DNA from: Agreia sp. COWG
Lineage (GTDB): Bacteria; Actinomycetota; Actinomycetes; Actinomycetales; Microbacteriaceae
Direction of reading: 5' to 3'
NCBI RefSeq assembly: GCF_904528075.1
Contig: NZ_LR882036.1
Coordinates: 1 to 64,000, forward strand
Length of the DNA stretch: 64,000 bases
A model generated the notes under the pieces. That model searched no databases. It worked only from the letters and a program-made list of their open reading frames with translations, and was not told the origin of the DNA. This document shows positions 1 to 7,823 of the stretch, in pieces (position 1 is the stretch's first letter; the number at the start of each line of letters is the position of its first letter). The translations under genes were made by a program, and so were the position numbers.

Positions 1-177
1 ATGCACCGTTGTGCCATCGGCCAACCGGATCGACGCCCGGATTGTGGGATAGCCGCGGGAATCAAGTACCTGCTCGGCCGTGACTTGGTCAAAATGCGTT
101 GCCCGGTCGCGGGTATGGCTGACGTATTCGCCTGCAGGGGCAACGGTGGGGGTGTGGTGACCGGTGTAGTCATTCAT
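1..177 (-). CDS. eno: Enolase, N-terminal part (cut by window edge)
   Basis: Reading the minus strand from an ATG at 177 gives 59 codons running off the window at base 1. Residues 34-58 carry the enolase N-terminal signature (AEQVLDSRGYPTIRAS), preceded by about 30 extra residues. Enolase converts 2-phosphoglycerate to phosphoenolpyruvate in the cytosol and is inhibited by fluoride. The rest of the gene is at 63158-64000 on the same strand, so the window is best read as a linearised circle with about 107 codons missing, judged against E. coli enolase. It lies 71 bases downstream of uspA and upstream of two fluoride-channel genes, so it is probably a fluoride-associated spare copy. No strong ribosome binding site is visible; a later start is possible. 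Confidence 0.88.
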   Translation of the reverse strand, partial: MNDYTGHHTPTVAPAGEYVSHTRDRATHFDQVTAEQVLDSRGYPTIRASIRLADGTTVH

Positions 178-248
178 GTCAAATATCGCTTTCGATTGGG
201 GCCGACAATGGCCGGCCGTAAAGGATCCAGAAGATGAGGGGTGCTGGT

Positions 249-755
249 CTAGTCGGACTCCCACGGAAGAGGAGTGCCAGCAGAGACCGGATTCACGGGG
301 ACGACCAGCACCGGGCGGTGCTGCCGGTGGGCAAGTCGCGTCGCGACCGACCCATCGAAAAATTCGCGCACGCTGTCCCGGATAGTGGAATCGCGCGTGC
401 CAACGACGATCAGTTCGGCATCCAGCTGCTCCGCCAGACTCGACAGGGCCTTCGCGGGCTCGCCGGCAAGATACCGAGTACTCCACTGCACGTGGAGTGG
501 ATCAAGAACACCGGCCAGTCGATCCGAAAGATCTCGCGGGAAGGTCGTCTCGGTGCCGATCACATCCGGGTCGAACGGCATAGACCGCACAGACCCGTCA
601 GGCAGATTCTCGATCGGGTACTCAGAGACATCGACGAAGGCGCAGACGAGCTGCGCGTCAAGCTGCCGGGTGAAACCTGCCGCGGTACGGAGAACCGAAT
701 CGGGCATGCCCGGAATCACGCCGACAAGAACGGTTGAGAGGTTTTGAGCTTCCAC
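249..755 (-). CDS. Universal stress protein, UspA family
   Basis: 168 residues when started at the GTG at 755, which has AGGAG five bases upstream; the frame also opens at a GTG at 779 without such a site. One UspA domain: the N-terminal strand STVLVGVIPG and a C-terminal nucleotide-loop pattern with VVGTRDS, a downstream GSVATRL and the final PVLVVPV strand. Such proteins bind ATP or AMP in the cytosol. UspA genes are among those known to travel with fluoride resistance genes, and this one leads the minus-strand run uspA-eno-crcB-crcB-ppa when the circle is closed. A hairpin at 763-797 includes part of its ribosome binding site. Confidence 0.85.
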   Translation of the reverse strand: MEAQNLSTVLVGVIPGMPDSVLRTAAGFTRQLDAQLVCAFVDVSEYPIENLPDGSVRSMPFDPDVIGTETTFPRDLSDRLAGVLDPLHVQWSTRYLAGEPAKALSSLAEQLDAELIVVGTRDSTIRDSVREFFDGSVATRLAHRQHRPVLVVPVNPVSAGTPLPWESD

Positions 756-762
756 GGGGTCT

Positions 763-797
763 CCTATCTCAGTGCGCACCGAAGGTGCCGAGATAGG
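763..797 (-). promoter_or_regulatory. Hairpin over the uspA ribosome binding site
   Basis: On the minus strand CCTATCTC (797-790) pairs perfectly with GAGATAGG (770-763), and the loop contains a smaller GCACC/GGTGC stem. The 3' arm holds most of the AGGAG that serves the GTG start at 755, so folding would hide it. This fits translational control or attenuation of the fluoride operon, but I cannot match the crcB-type fluoride riboswitch consensus here. Confidence 0.45.
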
Positions 798-887
798 GAC
801 TGTTGTCGACCAGAAAGTCGAAGTTGGTTACGGTGAGCCCCACCGCCGCAGCATCCCGAGAGAAGCTGTGGAAAGTATACCCCCCGA
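769..887 (-). pseudogene. Possible C-terminal remnant of an unknown gene
   Basis: A minus-strand open stretch of about 40 codons without a clear start ends in NFDFLVDNSPYLGTFGAH and a stop at 769, just before uspA. The residue make-up looks protein-like rather than random. I do not recognise the family. It could be the tail of a gene truncated when the resolvase region beside it moved in, or a chance frame. Confidence 0.25.
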
Positions 888-967
888 CTCGCTACGACAC
901 CTAGCGGTCACAGTACCTACTCATGGAACTGGCTGAAAGCATCGAGAAAGAATGGCATCCGCGCAAA

Positions 968-1092
968 GTCTCGAAAAGTAATAGCTTTTCAAGACACGCA
1001 TTCGGCGCTCGAATGGCGAAACTAATCGCGCGACTTTTCGCGGCAAGTTCTGTCTCAGAAAGTTGTCTCGCCGCAAAGTGTCTCAGCGCAAA
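968..1092. other. Resolution (res-like) site upstream of the resolvase
   Basis: The block begins with a 28-bp imperfect palindrome at 968-995: arms GTCTCGAAAAG and CTTTTCAAGAC around TAATAG, the usual size of a serine resolvase dimer site. A second inverted repeat, GCGAAA...TTTCGC, spans 1016-1041. Three copies of TGTCTC follow at 1051, 1064 and 1079, the last ending 34 bases before the resolvase start. Tn3-type res sites have three subsites with TGTC-like half-sites in this position. The function is inferred from pattern and location. Confidence 0.55.
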
Positions 1093-1125
1093 GACCGGCA
1101 GGGGTTTTTGAGTCAGAATGGAAGC

Positions 1126-1722
1126 ATGAGACTTCTTGGGTACACGCGGGTGAGCACATCGAGTCAAGACGCGCAGCTGCAGCTCGATGCTCTCATCGCG
1201 GCCGGCGTCCAGAAGCGAGACGTCTTCGTCGACGTCACCTCCGGAAGCAAGACCGCGATCGAGCGGCGAGGGATGAAGAAACTCCTCGAGCACGCAGAGT
1301 CCGGCGACACGGTCGTGGTGTGGCGGGTCGATCGCCTCGGCCGCTCCCTGATCGACGTACTCAACACGGTGAACTTGCTCAAAGACCGCGGTATCCACGT
1401 TCGCTCAATCTCTGATGGCATCGATCCGGCGACCTCGACGGGGAGGCTGATGCTCAACATGTTGGCCACGCTGGCCGAATACGAGCGCGAACTCATCGTC
1501 GAGCGAGTCAATGCAGGCATTGCCGCAGCCAGACAGAGCGGCACCCGGTTCGGCCGACCTCTGTCGGATCCCGCCGTCATCGCCGACAAGCTGGCGATCG
1601 CCGCCGACGCTCGTGCGAAGGGGCGCACGGCCGAAGACGCAGCCCGGCTGGTCGGCTGGAGTCGAGCCACTCTCTATCGTCACCAGCAAGCCGTCGTCGA
1701 CCGCGAGAGCGCCCCCATGTAG
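1126..1722 (+). CDS. Serine recombinase, resolvase/invertase family
   Basis: 198 residues, the usual length for small Tn3-type resolvases. The catalytic serine lies in GYTRVSTSSQDAQLQ; the family motifs VVWRVDRLGRSL and EYERELIVERV follow, and a C-terminal helix-turn-helix (RTAEDAARLVGWSRATLYRH) binds DNA. The ATG at 1126 is chosen because the family N-terminus starts right there; the frame extends upstream to 1063 only through the res-like repeats. It acts on DNA at paired sites, probably those at 968-1092, resolving plasmid dimers or transposition cointegrates. No transposase gene is adjacent, so it may be a relic of a transposon or a plasmid multimer resolution system at the edge of the resistance region. 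Confidence 0.88.
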   Translation: MRLLGYTRVSTSSQDAQLQLDALIAAGVQKRDVFVDVTSGSKTAIERRGMKKLLEHAESGDTVVVWRVDRLGRSLIDVLNTVNLLKDRGIHVRSISDGIDPATSTGRLMLNMLATLAEYERELIVERVNAGIAAARQSGTRFGRPLSDPAVIADKLAIAADARAKGRTAEDAARLVGWSRATLYRHQQAVVDRESAPM

Positions 1723-1767
1723 CGATGCCATGAACGATGACGAGCGATGTGCCCTAGCGTCTATCTC

Positions 1768-1863
1768 ATGCATCACGTGAACGTCGACATAGACCCGAAC
1801 TGGGTCATCGTGCCTGTCGACGGCCCGCTGATCGCCCGCCTCGAGACTGAACCGCAGAGCTAG
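1768..1863 (+). CDS. Small hypothetical ORF, 31 aa
   Basis: ATG at 1768 to TAG at 1861-1863, ending two bases before the GTG of the next gene. The product reads MHHVNVDIDPNWVIVPV and then an acidic tail. No family is recognised and no good ribosome binding site is seen. Its close spacing to the next frame is the main reason to list it; it may be chance. Confidence 0.25.
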   Translation: MHHVNVDIDPNWVIVPVDGPLIARLETEPQS

Positions 1864-1865
1864 TC

Positions 1866-2656
1866 GTGGGACTCACCCCACCCTTTACGCGCGCCCTTCC
1901 CGGCAAACAGGAGCTACTACCGTGGGTGACCCGGTACGTCCTCGACCGCGATCACGCGGATGAGATCCGGGTGCGCGACGAGAGCGCCTGGGATTTTCGT
2001 GTCCTCGGGGGCGTGCTTGAGCGTGTGCGCCGCGCCGCACACGCCTACCTCGTGCTCGATCAGCGAGGCTTTGCGGTGGAGGGCCGCTTTCTTGTGCGTA
2101 GCGCCATCGAACATGCCGTGACGGCGCAGTGGGCATACCTCACGCCAGACGGCATAGATCGCCTGGAAGTCAAGATGGTGCAGGCGCGGCTTGACTACGC
2201 GAAGCAGAGCAGAGACGTCAACGACCCCGAGTGGGCGGATGTAATAGCGGGCATTGAGGCGCAGTTCCCAACAACGGGCGGCGGCATCCGAAACCAGGCG
2301 CGCCGAAATTCACTGGCGCGGGCCAGATGCTCGCAACGATGGACACGACGGGGTACCTTCAACGTGCTTACGCGGTGCTCTCACGTGTCGGACATGTCAG
2401 CGACCAAGCCGTCTCTGACTACTTCGTAACTGAGCCGGATGGCACGGTTGTCGTAACGAGTGCGCCGGCGGAAGACTTCGACCTCGAGGTCTTCCACACG
2501 CTGGCCACATGCTGCGCTCTCGCAGCATGGGTGCGTGCTCGGCTCGAGGGCGACGAGCAAGGCTTGGAGCTCGCCTCGACGCGGGGGCTGCTCTACCGCC
2601 TTGACACCCACCTTGATCCGGCCCGGCGGAGGTTCCCGGACGAGGAAAAGTCGTGA
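1866..2656 (+). pseudogene. Frameshifted hypothetical gene (DUF5677-like)
   Basis: Two overlapping frames read as one broken protein of about 260 residues. The first, from a GTG at 1866, contains GRFLVRSAIEHAVTAQWAYL and is protein-like up to about FPTTGG (near 2280); then it becomes arginine-rich and ends at 2429. The other frame becomes protein-like from about 2290 (KPGAPKFTGAGQMLATMD) and continues through GYLQRAYAVLSRVGHVSD to a stop at 2656. A single-base change in the GGCGGCGGC run near 2278-2287 explains this. The RSAIEHA segment resembles DUF5677-type proteins, but that is tentative. A sequencing error would make it an intact gene. Confidence 0.6.
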
Positions 2657-2798
2657 TTTAGCGCGCACGTCCGTTAGCCCCTCCGCTTACGCGGCGGCAG
2701 GCCTGCAGGCACTTGGAAGTGCCGGGTAGTAAGTGGCGCGCAGCAGTGCAGACGCTGCGCGATGGGCCTGCCATCGCGGAACTCGATACTGTTCGTGC

Positions 2799-3395
2799 AT
2801 GACAGATGCGATGGACTTATTGACAGGCTGGGGAACCGCAGCAGCTGCGATCATTGCGCTCATCGTGGGAGTCATCAGCCTGATCTTCGCGAGCCAAGCA
2901 AAGAAGTCTGCCCGCGAGGCCAACCAAATCGCCGACACCGCCAACGGTATCGCCAGTGCTGCCAACACCGTCGCTGAGGCCGCCAACAGAATTACCACGC
3001 TTCAGGCCGAGCGATCAGTGGAGCGCTCGGACGTGGCCTGGGAGTGTTTCTACGATGAGGACCGCCCTCAGTATCTCCGGGTTCAGAACATCGGAAAGAA
3101 TCAGGCCCTACGGGTGGTCGCGCAGGTGTTCTTCGATGGTGAGACGGAGTCCAACGATGTGAATCCGGAAGATCTGGAGGGGCGCGGCTCGATGCGCATC
3201 GAGGTGCCTGGCCTCGCCGAAGCGAGATACGCGGCATACGAGGAAATTGAAGTCAGCCGACTAACCCAGACGACGCCAGACCTTTCTGAGCACCGTCTTC
3301 GGCTTCGTGTCTCTTGGAATACCCCACTCGGCGTTGCGAAGTTCTATGACTCGGGCGTCAGTGTTCTCCCCGTAACCCCGTTTGCTAGCCCGTAG
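2799..3395 (+). CDS. Hypothetical protein with one N-terminal membrane anchor
   Basis: 198 residues from the ATG at 2799; the frame is open to 2733 but the added residues are not protein-like. Residues 10-30 (GTAAAAIIALIVGVISLIFA) form one membrane helix, followed by an alanine-rich heptad-like helix (about 33-70) and a mixed C-terminal domain starting near RSDVAWECF. This layout is common in phage- or plasmid-borne proteins of unknown function, with the C-terminal domain probably cytosolic. It ends 16 bases from the convergent polymerase gene. Function unknown. Confidence 0.6.
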   Translation: MTDAMDLLTGWGTAAAAIIALIVGVISLIFASQAKKSAREANQIADTANGIASAANTVAEAANRITTLQAERSVERSDVAWECFYDEDRPQYLRVQNIGKNQALRVVAQVFFDGETESNDVNPEDLEGRGSMRIEVPGLAEARYAAYEEIEVSRLTQTTPDLSEHRLRLRVSWNTPLGVAKFYDSGVSVLPVTPFASP

Positions 3396-3411
3396 TCAGT
3401 TCAGATCTGCG

Positions 3412-6400
3412 CTACGACGCAGCAGAGCGGACCGCCGAAAACGCGGCCCATGCCTGCTTCAAGTCGAAGGCCTCCTCGGCCTGAAGGCTCACTCCGCGCG
3501 CGCCGGTTCGTCGTGTGCGCCCGCGGATGAGCAGCAGGCGGGTGCCGAACAGCAGTGGTCCGGAGCGCTGTTGGGCTTCGTCGAAGAAGGTGGCGTCGGA
3601 GCAGCCGGTGCCGTCGTCGAGGCTGATGAACACAACCCGTTTGCCGCTCTTCATCGGTGGGGTCTGGGTCGCGACGCGAACGCCCGCGACGATGACTTCG
3701 GTCTTGTTCGGCAGTGACACCAGGTCGGCTGCGTTGATGACGCCGAGCGAGTCCAGTAGCGGCCGGTAGCCCTCGATCAGGTGCTCGTTCAGTTCGGTCG
3801 AGAGGATGTCGAGCTCAGTCCCTATCCGCTCCTGAGCCGTGGGGTCCGCGTGGCCGACCGAAACGTCGTCGACGGCGTCCAGCTCGAGCTGGTTCTCGTT
3901 CTCGCCCGCCTTGGGCTTGCGCCTTGCGGTGAGTTGACGGGCATACGCGATCACGTCGCCGCGACCCGCGCCGCCGCTGAGACTGTCGAGCGCGCCGACG
4001 CTCGCGAGGTTCACGAGGAGTCGCCTCGAGGGCGTGGCGCGCGTGTAGAAGTCGAGAATGCCCGAATAGGGCTGGCCGGCGAGGATGCGGTCTTTCTCGG
4101 GCTGGGTGATGCCGTGCACGTCGGTCAGGGAGTATCGAATTCCTTTAGCGCCCTCGGGTGTGCGCTCGACGAGGTACTCGTCGGTGGACGCGTTCACGTC
4201 GAGCGGCAGGATCGGCACTCCCATACGTCTGGCCTCGGCCATAAGGAGCCGCCGTTCGTACATGCCGGGGTCGTGCTCGAAGACGCCGGCGAGGAACTCG
4301 ACCGGGTAGTGCGTCTTCAACCACGCGCTCTGATAGGTGGGCAGGGCGAAGGCGGCGCCGTGGGCTTTGCAGAAGCCGTAGCTGGCGAATCCGGCGAGCA
4401 CCTTCCAGATGCGGTCGACGTCGGCGTCGGTGAACCGGCGCCGGCCGCGCTCGTCGACGTTCGCGCGCGTCTTGGCCCGGAAAGATTCTTCGATGCCGTC
4501 CGCGCGCCTCTCCATCGCACGGCGCAGCTCGTCCGCTTCGGCGAGCGTGATGCCCATGCAGGTGTGGAAGATGCGGAGGATGTGCTCGTGATAGAGCACG
4601 ACGCCGAAGGTTTCTTTGAGGAACGGTTTGAAGCTCGGGTGCAGGTAGTCGGGGTCCTGGAACCCGTGTTTGGTGTCGATGAACGGGGCGACCATGTTGC
4701 CCTTCATTGGGCCGGGCCGGAACAGGGAGATGTCGGCGATGAGGTCTTCGTAGCAGTCGGGCTGCATCTTGCCGATGAGCTCGCGCTGACCGGGACTCTC
4801 GATCTGGAACATGCCCAGCGTGTGGGCGGTGCGGATCGCCTCGAATGTCGGTTCGTCGTCGTGGGGGATCGCGTCGAGCTCCACGATCCCTCCCGAGCTC
4901 ACGTAGGGGGCGTTGACGGTGAGTCGGCCGGCGGCCGCGGCATCCGGCCCGTTAACCCGCTCGATCTCGCGCACGGCGTAGGCGAGCGTCGATTGCATGC
5001 GGACGCCGAGGACGTCGAGTTTAAGGAAGCCGACGTCGTCGATGTCGTCTTTGTCGAACTGGCTCATGGCCAGGCCGATCCCGCTCGGCTGGGTGGGGGT
5101 GTAGCTGAGCAGATTGCTGTCGCCGAGGATGACACCACAGGGGTGCTGGGAGATGTGGCGGGGGAGCCGGTCGAGGCGGCCGACAACGTCGACGAGCAGA
5201 TCCATCCGAGAATCGTTCCGCACGAGGGCGGCGATCTCCTGCAGTTCGGGTTTCTCGTAGAGGACGGCGCGGAAGTCGCGGGCTTCGAAGCGCCAGATGT
5301 TGTTCGCGACGAAGTCGATCTGCTTCTCGTCGAGGCCGAGGGCGAGGCCGGCGTCGCGCGCCGCTCCTCGAGCGCGGTAAGTGTTCTGCATCGACAGCAG
5401 GGTGACGCGGTGGTCGCCGTACCGGTCGAAGATGGCCCGGTACACGTCGTGCCGTCGGGCGGATTCCACGTCGATGTCGATATCGGGCAGGGTGGAGCGT
5501 TTGTTGCCGAGGAACCGTTCGAACAGCAGGTCGTGCTCGAGCGGGTCGACATTCGAGATCCGCAACAGATAGACGACGAGGCTGCCGGCACCGCTGCCGC
5601 GAGCCTGGTTGCGGATCCGCATGCGACGCATCATCTCCGACACGTCGGAGACGGTCAGGAAGTAGGACGGGAACCCGAACGCGATGATGTTCTTCATTTC
5701 GGCCGCCAACCGGCTGTGCACCAGCTCGAGGTCGACGCCGCGGGAGCGCGGGTAACGCTGCGGGATTGCCGCGAGACACTTCTTCCACAAGACGTCGGCA
5801 GGATCCCCGGTGATGCCCAACGCAGAAAGCTCGGGCACCTTAGATTTCTGCCACGCCACATCCGATACCGGATCCAGCGCGCAGCGTTCGGCAAGGGCCT
5901 CGGTGGCGCTCAAGAGGTCGTGCTGGGTATGGCTGTCGAGACGCGAGTACTCGACGATCAGTGTGGCGATCGCGCGCATTTTCATTTCGGGTTTCAGCCA
6001 GGCCTGCCCGTTGGGTTGCAGCTCGAATGCGCCGAGTGGCTGCAGGCGACCGGCCGCGTCAAGGACATCGCCGGTCAGAGCATCATCCGGGATCCCGTAG
6101 CGAACCTCGTTCGTCAGCACCGCCGGCACCTGTGCTGCGTCGGCCAGCTCGAGCATCGCGGCCGCATGCTCGACACTGCGAAGCTCGCCCGGCTTGGTGA
6201 AGTGGCACACCACCTCAATCACGACCGCGCCCGGCAGCAGCCTCTTCCATTCTTCGAGCCTCGCCCGCGCCGCACCTGTATCGCGGGCCGCGACAGCTCT
6301 GCCCACATCGGAATCAGCGCCGAGCAGGACGGTAGCGACGGGCGCACCATCGGAGAGAACGAACGCCGGCAGCCGGCCGGCTGGGATCATGGCGGCCCGG

Positions 6401-6756
6401 TTCGCTGTGCCAGACAGGGTGCGCCGGCCACGTTTGGGGGAGTGGGCGGCACTGATCAGCCGAGACAGCCCAGCCCACCCCGCTCCCTCGTTTCGGCCGT
6501 GAGCAAGAACCGTGACCGTCGACGGACCAGCGGCTTCGGTCGCGTCGTCGAGCTGCAGCTCGACCCCCACGATGGGAGCGACCGCGACGTGGATGCACTG
6601 GCGGATATGCCGGATAGCCCCGTAAAGACCGTCCCTGTCCGTGAGCGCAGCAGCCCGGGCACCCGCGCCGGCGGCCTGCTCGACCAGGTCGGCGGGGCCT
6701 CGAGTTCCGTGATGAACGGAGAACGACGACGCCACATGCAAATGCGTAAACGTCAC
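3412..6756 (-). CDS. dnaE2: Error-prone DNA polymerase III alpha subunit (DnaE2/ImuC type)
   Basis: 1114 residues. An N-terminal PHP domain (LHVASSFSVHHG, then ALTDRDGLYG) is followed by a C-family polymerase core with GFPSYFLTVSD, the metal-binding PDIDIDVE and the third acidic residue in GFLKLDVLGV, then SLFRPGPMKGNM and HGAAFALPTYQSAWLKTHYP, and a C-terminal OB-fold (VIVAGVRVATQTPP). This is the ImuC-type polymerase used for damage-induced mutagenic synthesis, normally with ImuA/ImuB; neither partner is in the window, so host ImuB would be needed. Its ATG overlaps the stop of the upstream DUF6504 gene by four bases, and a LexA-like box lies before that gene, so SOS induction is expected. 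Confidence 0.93.
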   Translation of the reverse strand: MTFTHLHVASSFSVHHGTRGPADLVEQAAGAGARAAALTDRDGLYGAIRHIRQCIHVAVAPIVGVELQLDDATEAAGPSTVTVLAHGRNEGAGWAGLSRLISAAHSPKRGRRTLSGTANRAAMIPAGRLPAFVLSDGAPVATVLLGADSDVGRAVAARDTGAARARLEEWKRLLPGAVVIEVVCHFTKPGELRSVEHAAAMLELADAAQVPAVLTNEVRYGIPDDALTGDVLDAAGRLQPLGAFELQPNGQAWLKPEMKMRAIATLIVEYSRLDSHTQHDLLSATEALAERCALDPVSDVAWQKSKVPELSALGITGDPADVLWKKCLAAIPQRYPRSRGVDLELVHSRLAAEMKNIIAFGFPSYFLTVSDVSEMMRRMRIRNQARGSGAGSLVVYLLRISNVDPLEHDLLFERFLGNKRSTLPDIDIDVESARRHDVYRAIFDRYGDHRVTLLSMQNTYRARGAARDAGLALGLDEKQIDFVANNIWRFEARDFRAVLYEKPELQEIAALVRNDSRMDLLVDVVGRLDRLPRHISQHPCGVILGDSNLLSYTPTQPSGIGLAMSQFDKDDIDDVGFLKLDVLGVRMQSTLAYAVREIERVNGPDAAAAGRLTVNAPYVSSGGIVELDAIPHDDEPTFEAIRTAHTLGMFQIESPGQRELIGKMQPDCYEDLIADISLFRPGPMKGNMVAPFIDTKHGFQDPDYLHPSFKPFLKETFGVVLYHEHILRIFHTCMGITLAEADELRRAMERRADGIEESFRAKTRANVDERGRRRFTDADVDRIWKVLAGFASYGFCKAHGAAFALPTYQSAWLKTHYPVEFLAGVFEHDPGMYERRLLMAEARRMGVPILPLDVNASTDEYLVERTPEGAKGIRYSLTDVHGITQPEKDRILAGQPYSGILDFYTRATPSRRLLVNLASVGALDSLSGGAGRGDVIAYARQLTARRKPKAGENENQLELDAVDDVSVGHADPTAQERIGTELDILSTELNEHLIEGYRPLLDSLGVINAADLVSLPNKTEVIVAGVRVATQTPPMKSGKRVVFISLDDGTGCSDATFFDEAQQRSGPLLFGTRLLLIRGRTRRTGARGVSLQAEEAFDLKQAWAAFSAVRSAAS

Positions 6757-7019
6757 CGCACCGCAACCTCATCCAACGCCCACCCCGCATCGCCCTGGCA
6801 CAGGTCGATCACCCTGACCGCGCCGGCAGTGCTCCGCACCTCGACGCGATACACGAGCCGCTCGAGAAGACCAGCCGACGAACCCCGCGGAGCACGAACC
6901 GAACCAACCCACCATGCGTTCCGGTCAATCCACTGCTGCGGTTTCCGGATCACCGAGAACGTCTGCCCGTCCCACACAATCGACGACGGCGCACCGTCAC
7001 CGGTCGTCGATACACTCAC
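6753..7019 (-). CDS. DUF6504-like protein, partner of DnaE2
   Basis: 88 residues from a GTG at 7019; the frame also opens at an ATG at 7046, but that codon abuts the LexA-like box, so a downstream start is more plausible. Residues include SIVWDGQTFSVIRKPQQWID and NAWWVGSVRAP, a layout of short beta strands seen in DUF6504 proteins, which commonly sit beside imuB and dnaE2 in actinobacteria. ATGA overlap with dnaE2 indicates translational coupling. The molecular role is unknown. There is no strong ribosome binding site to fix the start. Confidence 0.65.
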   Translation of the reverse strand: MSVSTTGDGAPSSIVWDGQTFSVIRKPQQWIDRNAWWVGSVRAPRGSSAGLLERLVYRVEVRSTAGAVRVIDLCQGDAGWALDEVAVR

Positions 7020-7046
7020 CACTGCCACCACACCCACCACCCACAT

Positions 7047-7062
7047 TCGAATATGTGTTCGA
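7047..7062. promoter_or_regulatory. LexA (SOS) box between dnaE2 operon and SRAP gene
   Basis: TCGAATATGTGTTCGA differs at one base from the actinobacterial LexA consensus TCGAAC-N4-GTTCGA. It lies 27 bases before the GTG at 7019 on one side and 59 bases before the SRAP ATG on the other. Both divergent genes belong to SOS-linked families, so one operator could repress both directions. Confidence 0.8.
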
Positions 7063-7121
7063 ATCTAGGTCAGGACCACTGACACTACAATCTGTGGCGG
7101 CGTGTCGGTATCCTCAGGATC

Positions 7122-7823
7122 ATGTGCGGCAGATTCGTTCAAGCCCGATCAACCGGCGACCTCACTGCCCTGTTCTCCGTAACCGAGCCCGCCACCGACC
7201 TCCCCGAGCCTTCCTGGAACGTCGCACCCACCCAGACTGTCGCCGTCGTCATCGACAGCGCTAAGGGGGAGGGGGAGCAGGTGCGTCGCCTCGAGCCGGC
7301 GCGTTGGTCGCTCACCCCGAGCTGGTCGAAGACCATCAAGACGAAATTCCCCACCTTCAACGCCCGGTCCGAAGACATCGCCACCAAGGCGTCATGGAAG
7401 GGCCCGCTCAAAGCGCATCGCGCGATCGTTCCCGTCGACGGGTACTACGAGTGGCAAACCGACGACAACGGCATCAAAACACCGACCTACATCCACGGAG
7501 CAGACGGCGAGACGCTCGCGCTGGCAGGTCTGTACTCCTGGTGGCCCGACCACGCTCTCGACGAGAACGACCCCAACTACTGGACCCTCACCGCCACCAT
7601 CCTGACCAGCTCCGCGATCGACGAACTTCTCGGCATCCACGACCGGAACCCCGTGCCGCTGCCCGAACATCTCTGGGGCCAATGGCTGGATCCCACGGTT
7701 ATCGGTGACCAGGCTCTTGTCGACGAAGCTGTGCGGTCTGCCCTGCCCGTGGCCCAAACCCTGCAGTTTCACACGGTGCCGCCGCTGCGCGGCGACGGAC
7801 CCCAACTGATCGAGGCGACATGA
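7122..7823 (+). CDS. SOS response-associated peptidase (SRAP/YedK/HMCES family)
   Basis: 233 residues. The catalytic Cys is residue 2 (MCGRF), exposed after Met removal. The family motifs NVAPTQ, NARSED, the glutamate motif DGYYEWQ and GIHDRNPVPL are present. SRAP proteins form a thiazolidine crosslink with abasic sites in single-stranded DNA, shielding them from error-prone repair and nucleases; the same site can reverse the link. The gene faces the DnaE2 operon across one LexA-like box, so abasic-site protection and mutagenic synthesis may be co-induced. AGGA sits just before the ATG. Its last bases overlap the next small ORF (ATGA). Confidence 0.93.
   Translation: MCGRFVQARSTGDLTALFSVTEPATDLPEPSWNVAPTQTVAVVIDSAKGEGEQVRRLEPARWSLTPSWSKTIKTKFPTFNARSEDIATKASWKGPLKAHRAIVPVDGYYEWQTDDNGIKTPTYIHGADGETLALAGLYSWWPDHALDENDPNYWTLTATILTSSAIDELLGIHDRNPVPLPEHLWGQWLDPTVIGDQALVDEAVRSALPVAQTLQFHTVPPLRGDGPQLIEAT

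Noticed and set aside
740..960. crcB-type fluoride riboswitch before uspA
   Set aside because: I looked for the conserved core on the minus strand and could not find it; only an RBS-covering hairpin is supported.
3781..7068. Very long plus-strand frame (1095 codons) opposite the polymerase gene
   Set aside because: It is antisense to dnaE2, which has all polymerase motifs; high-GC sequence commonly opens such shadow frames, and its residues are biased to Val, Glu, Arg and His.
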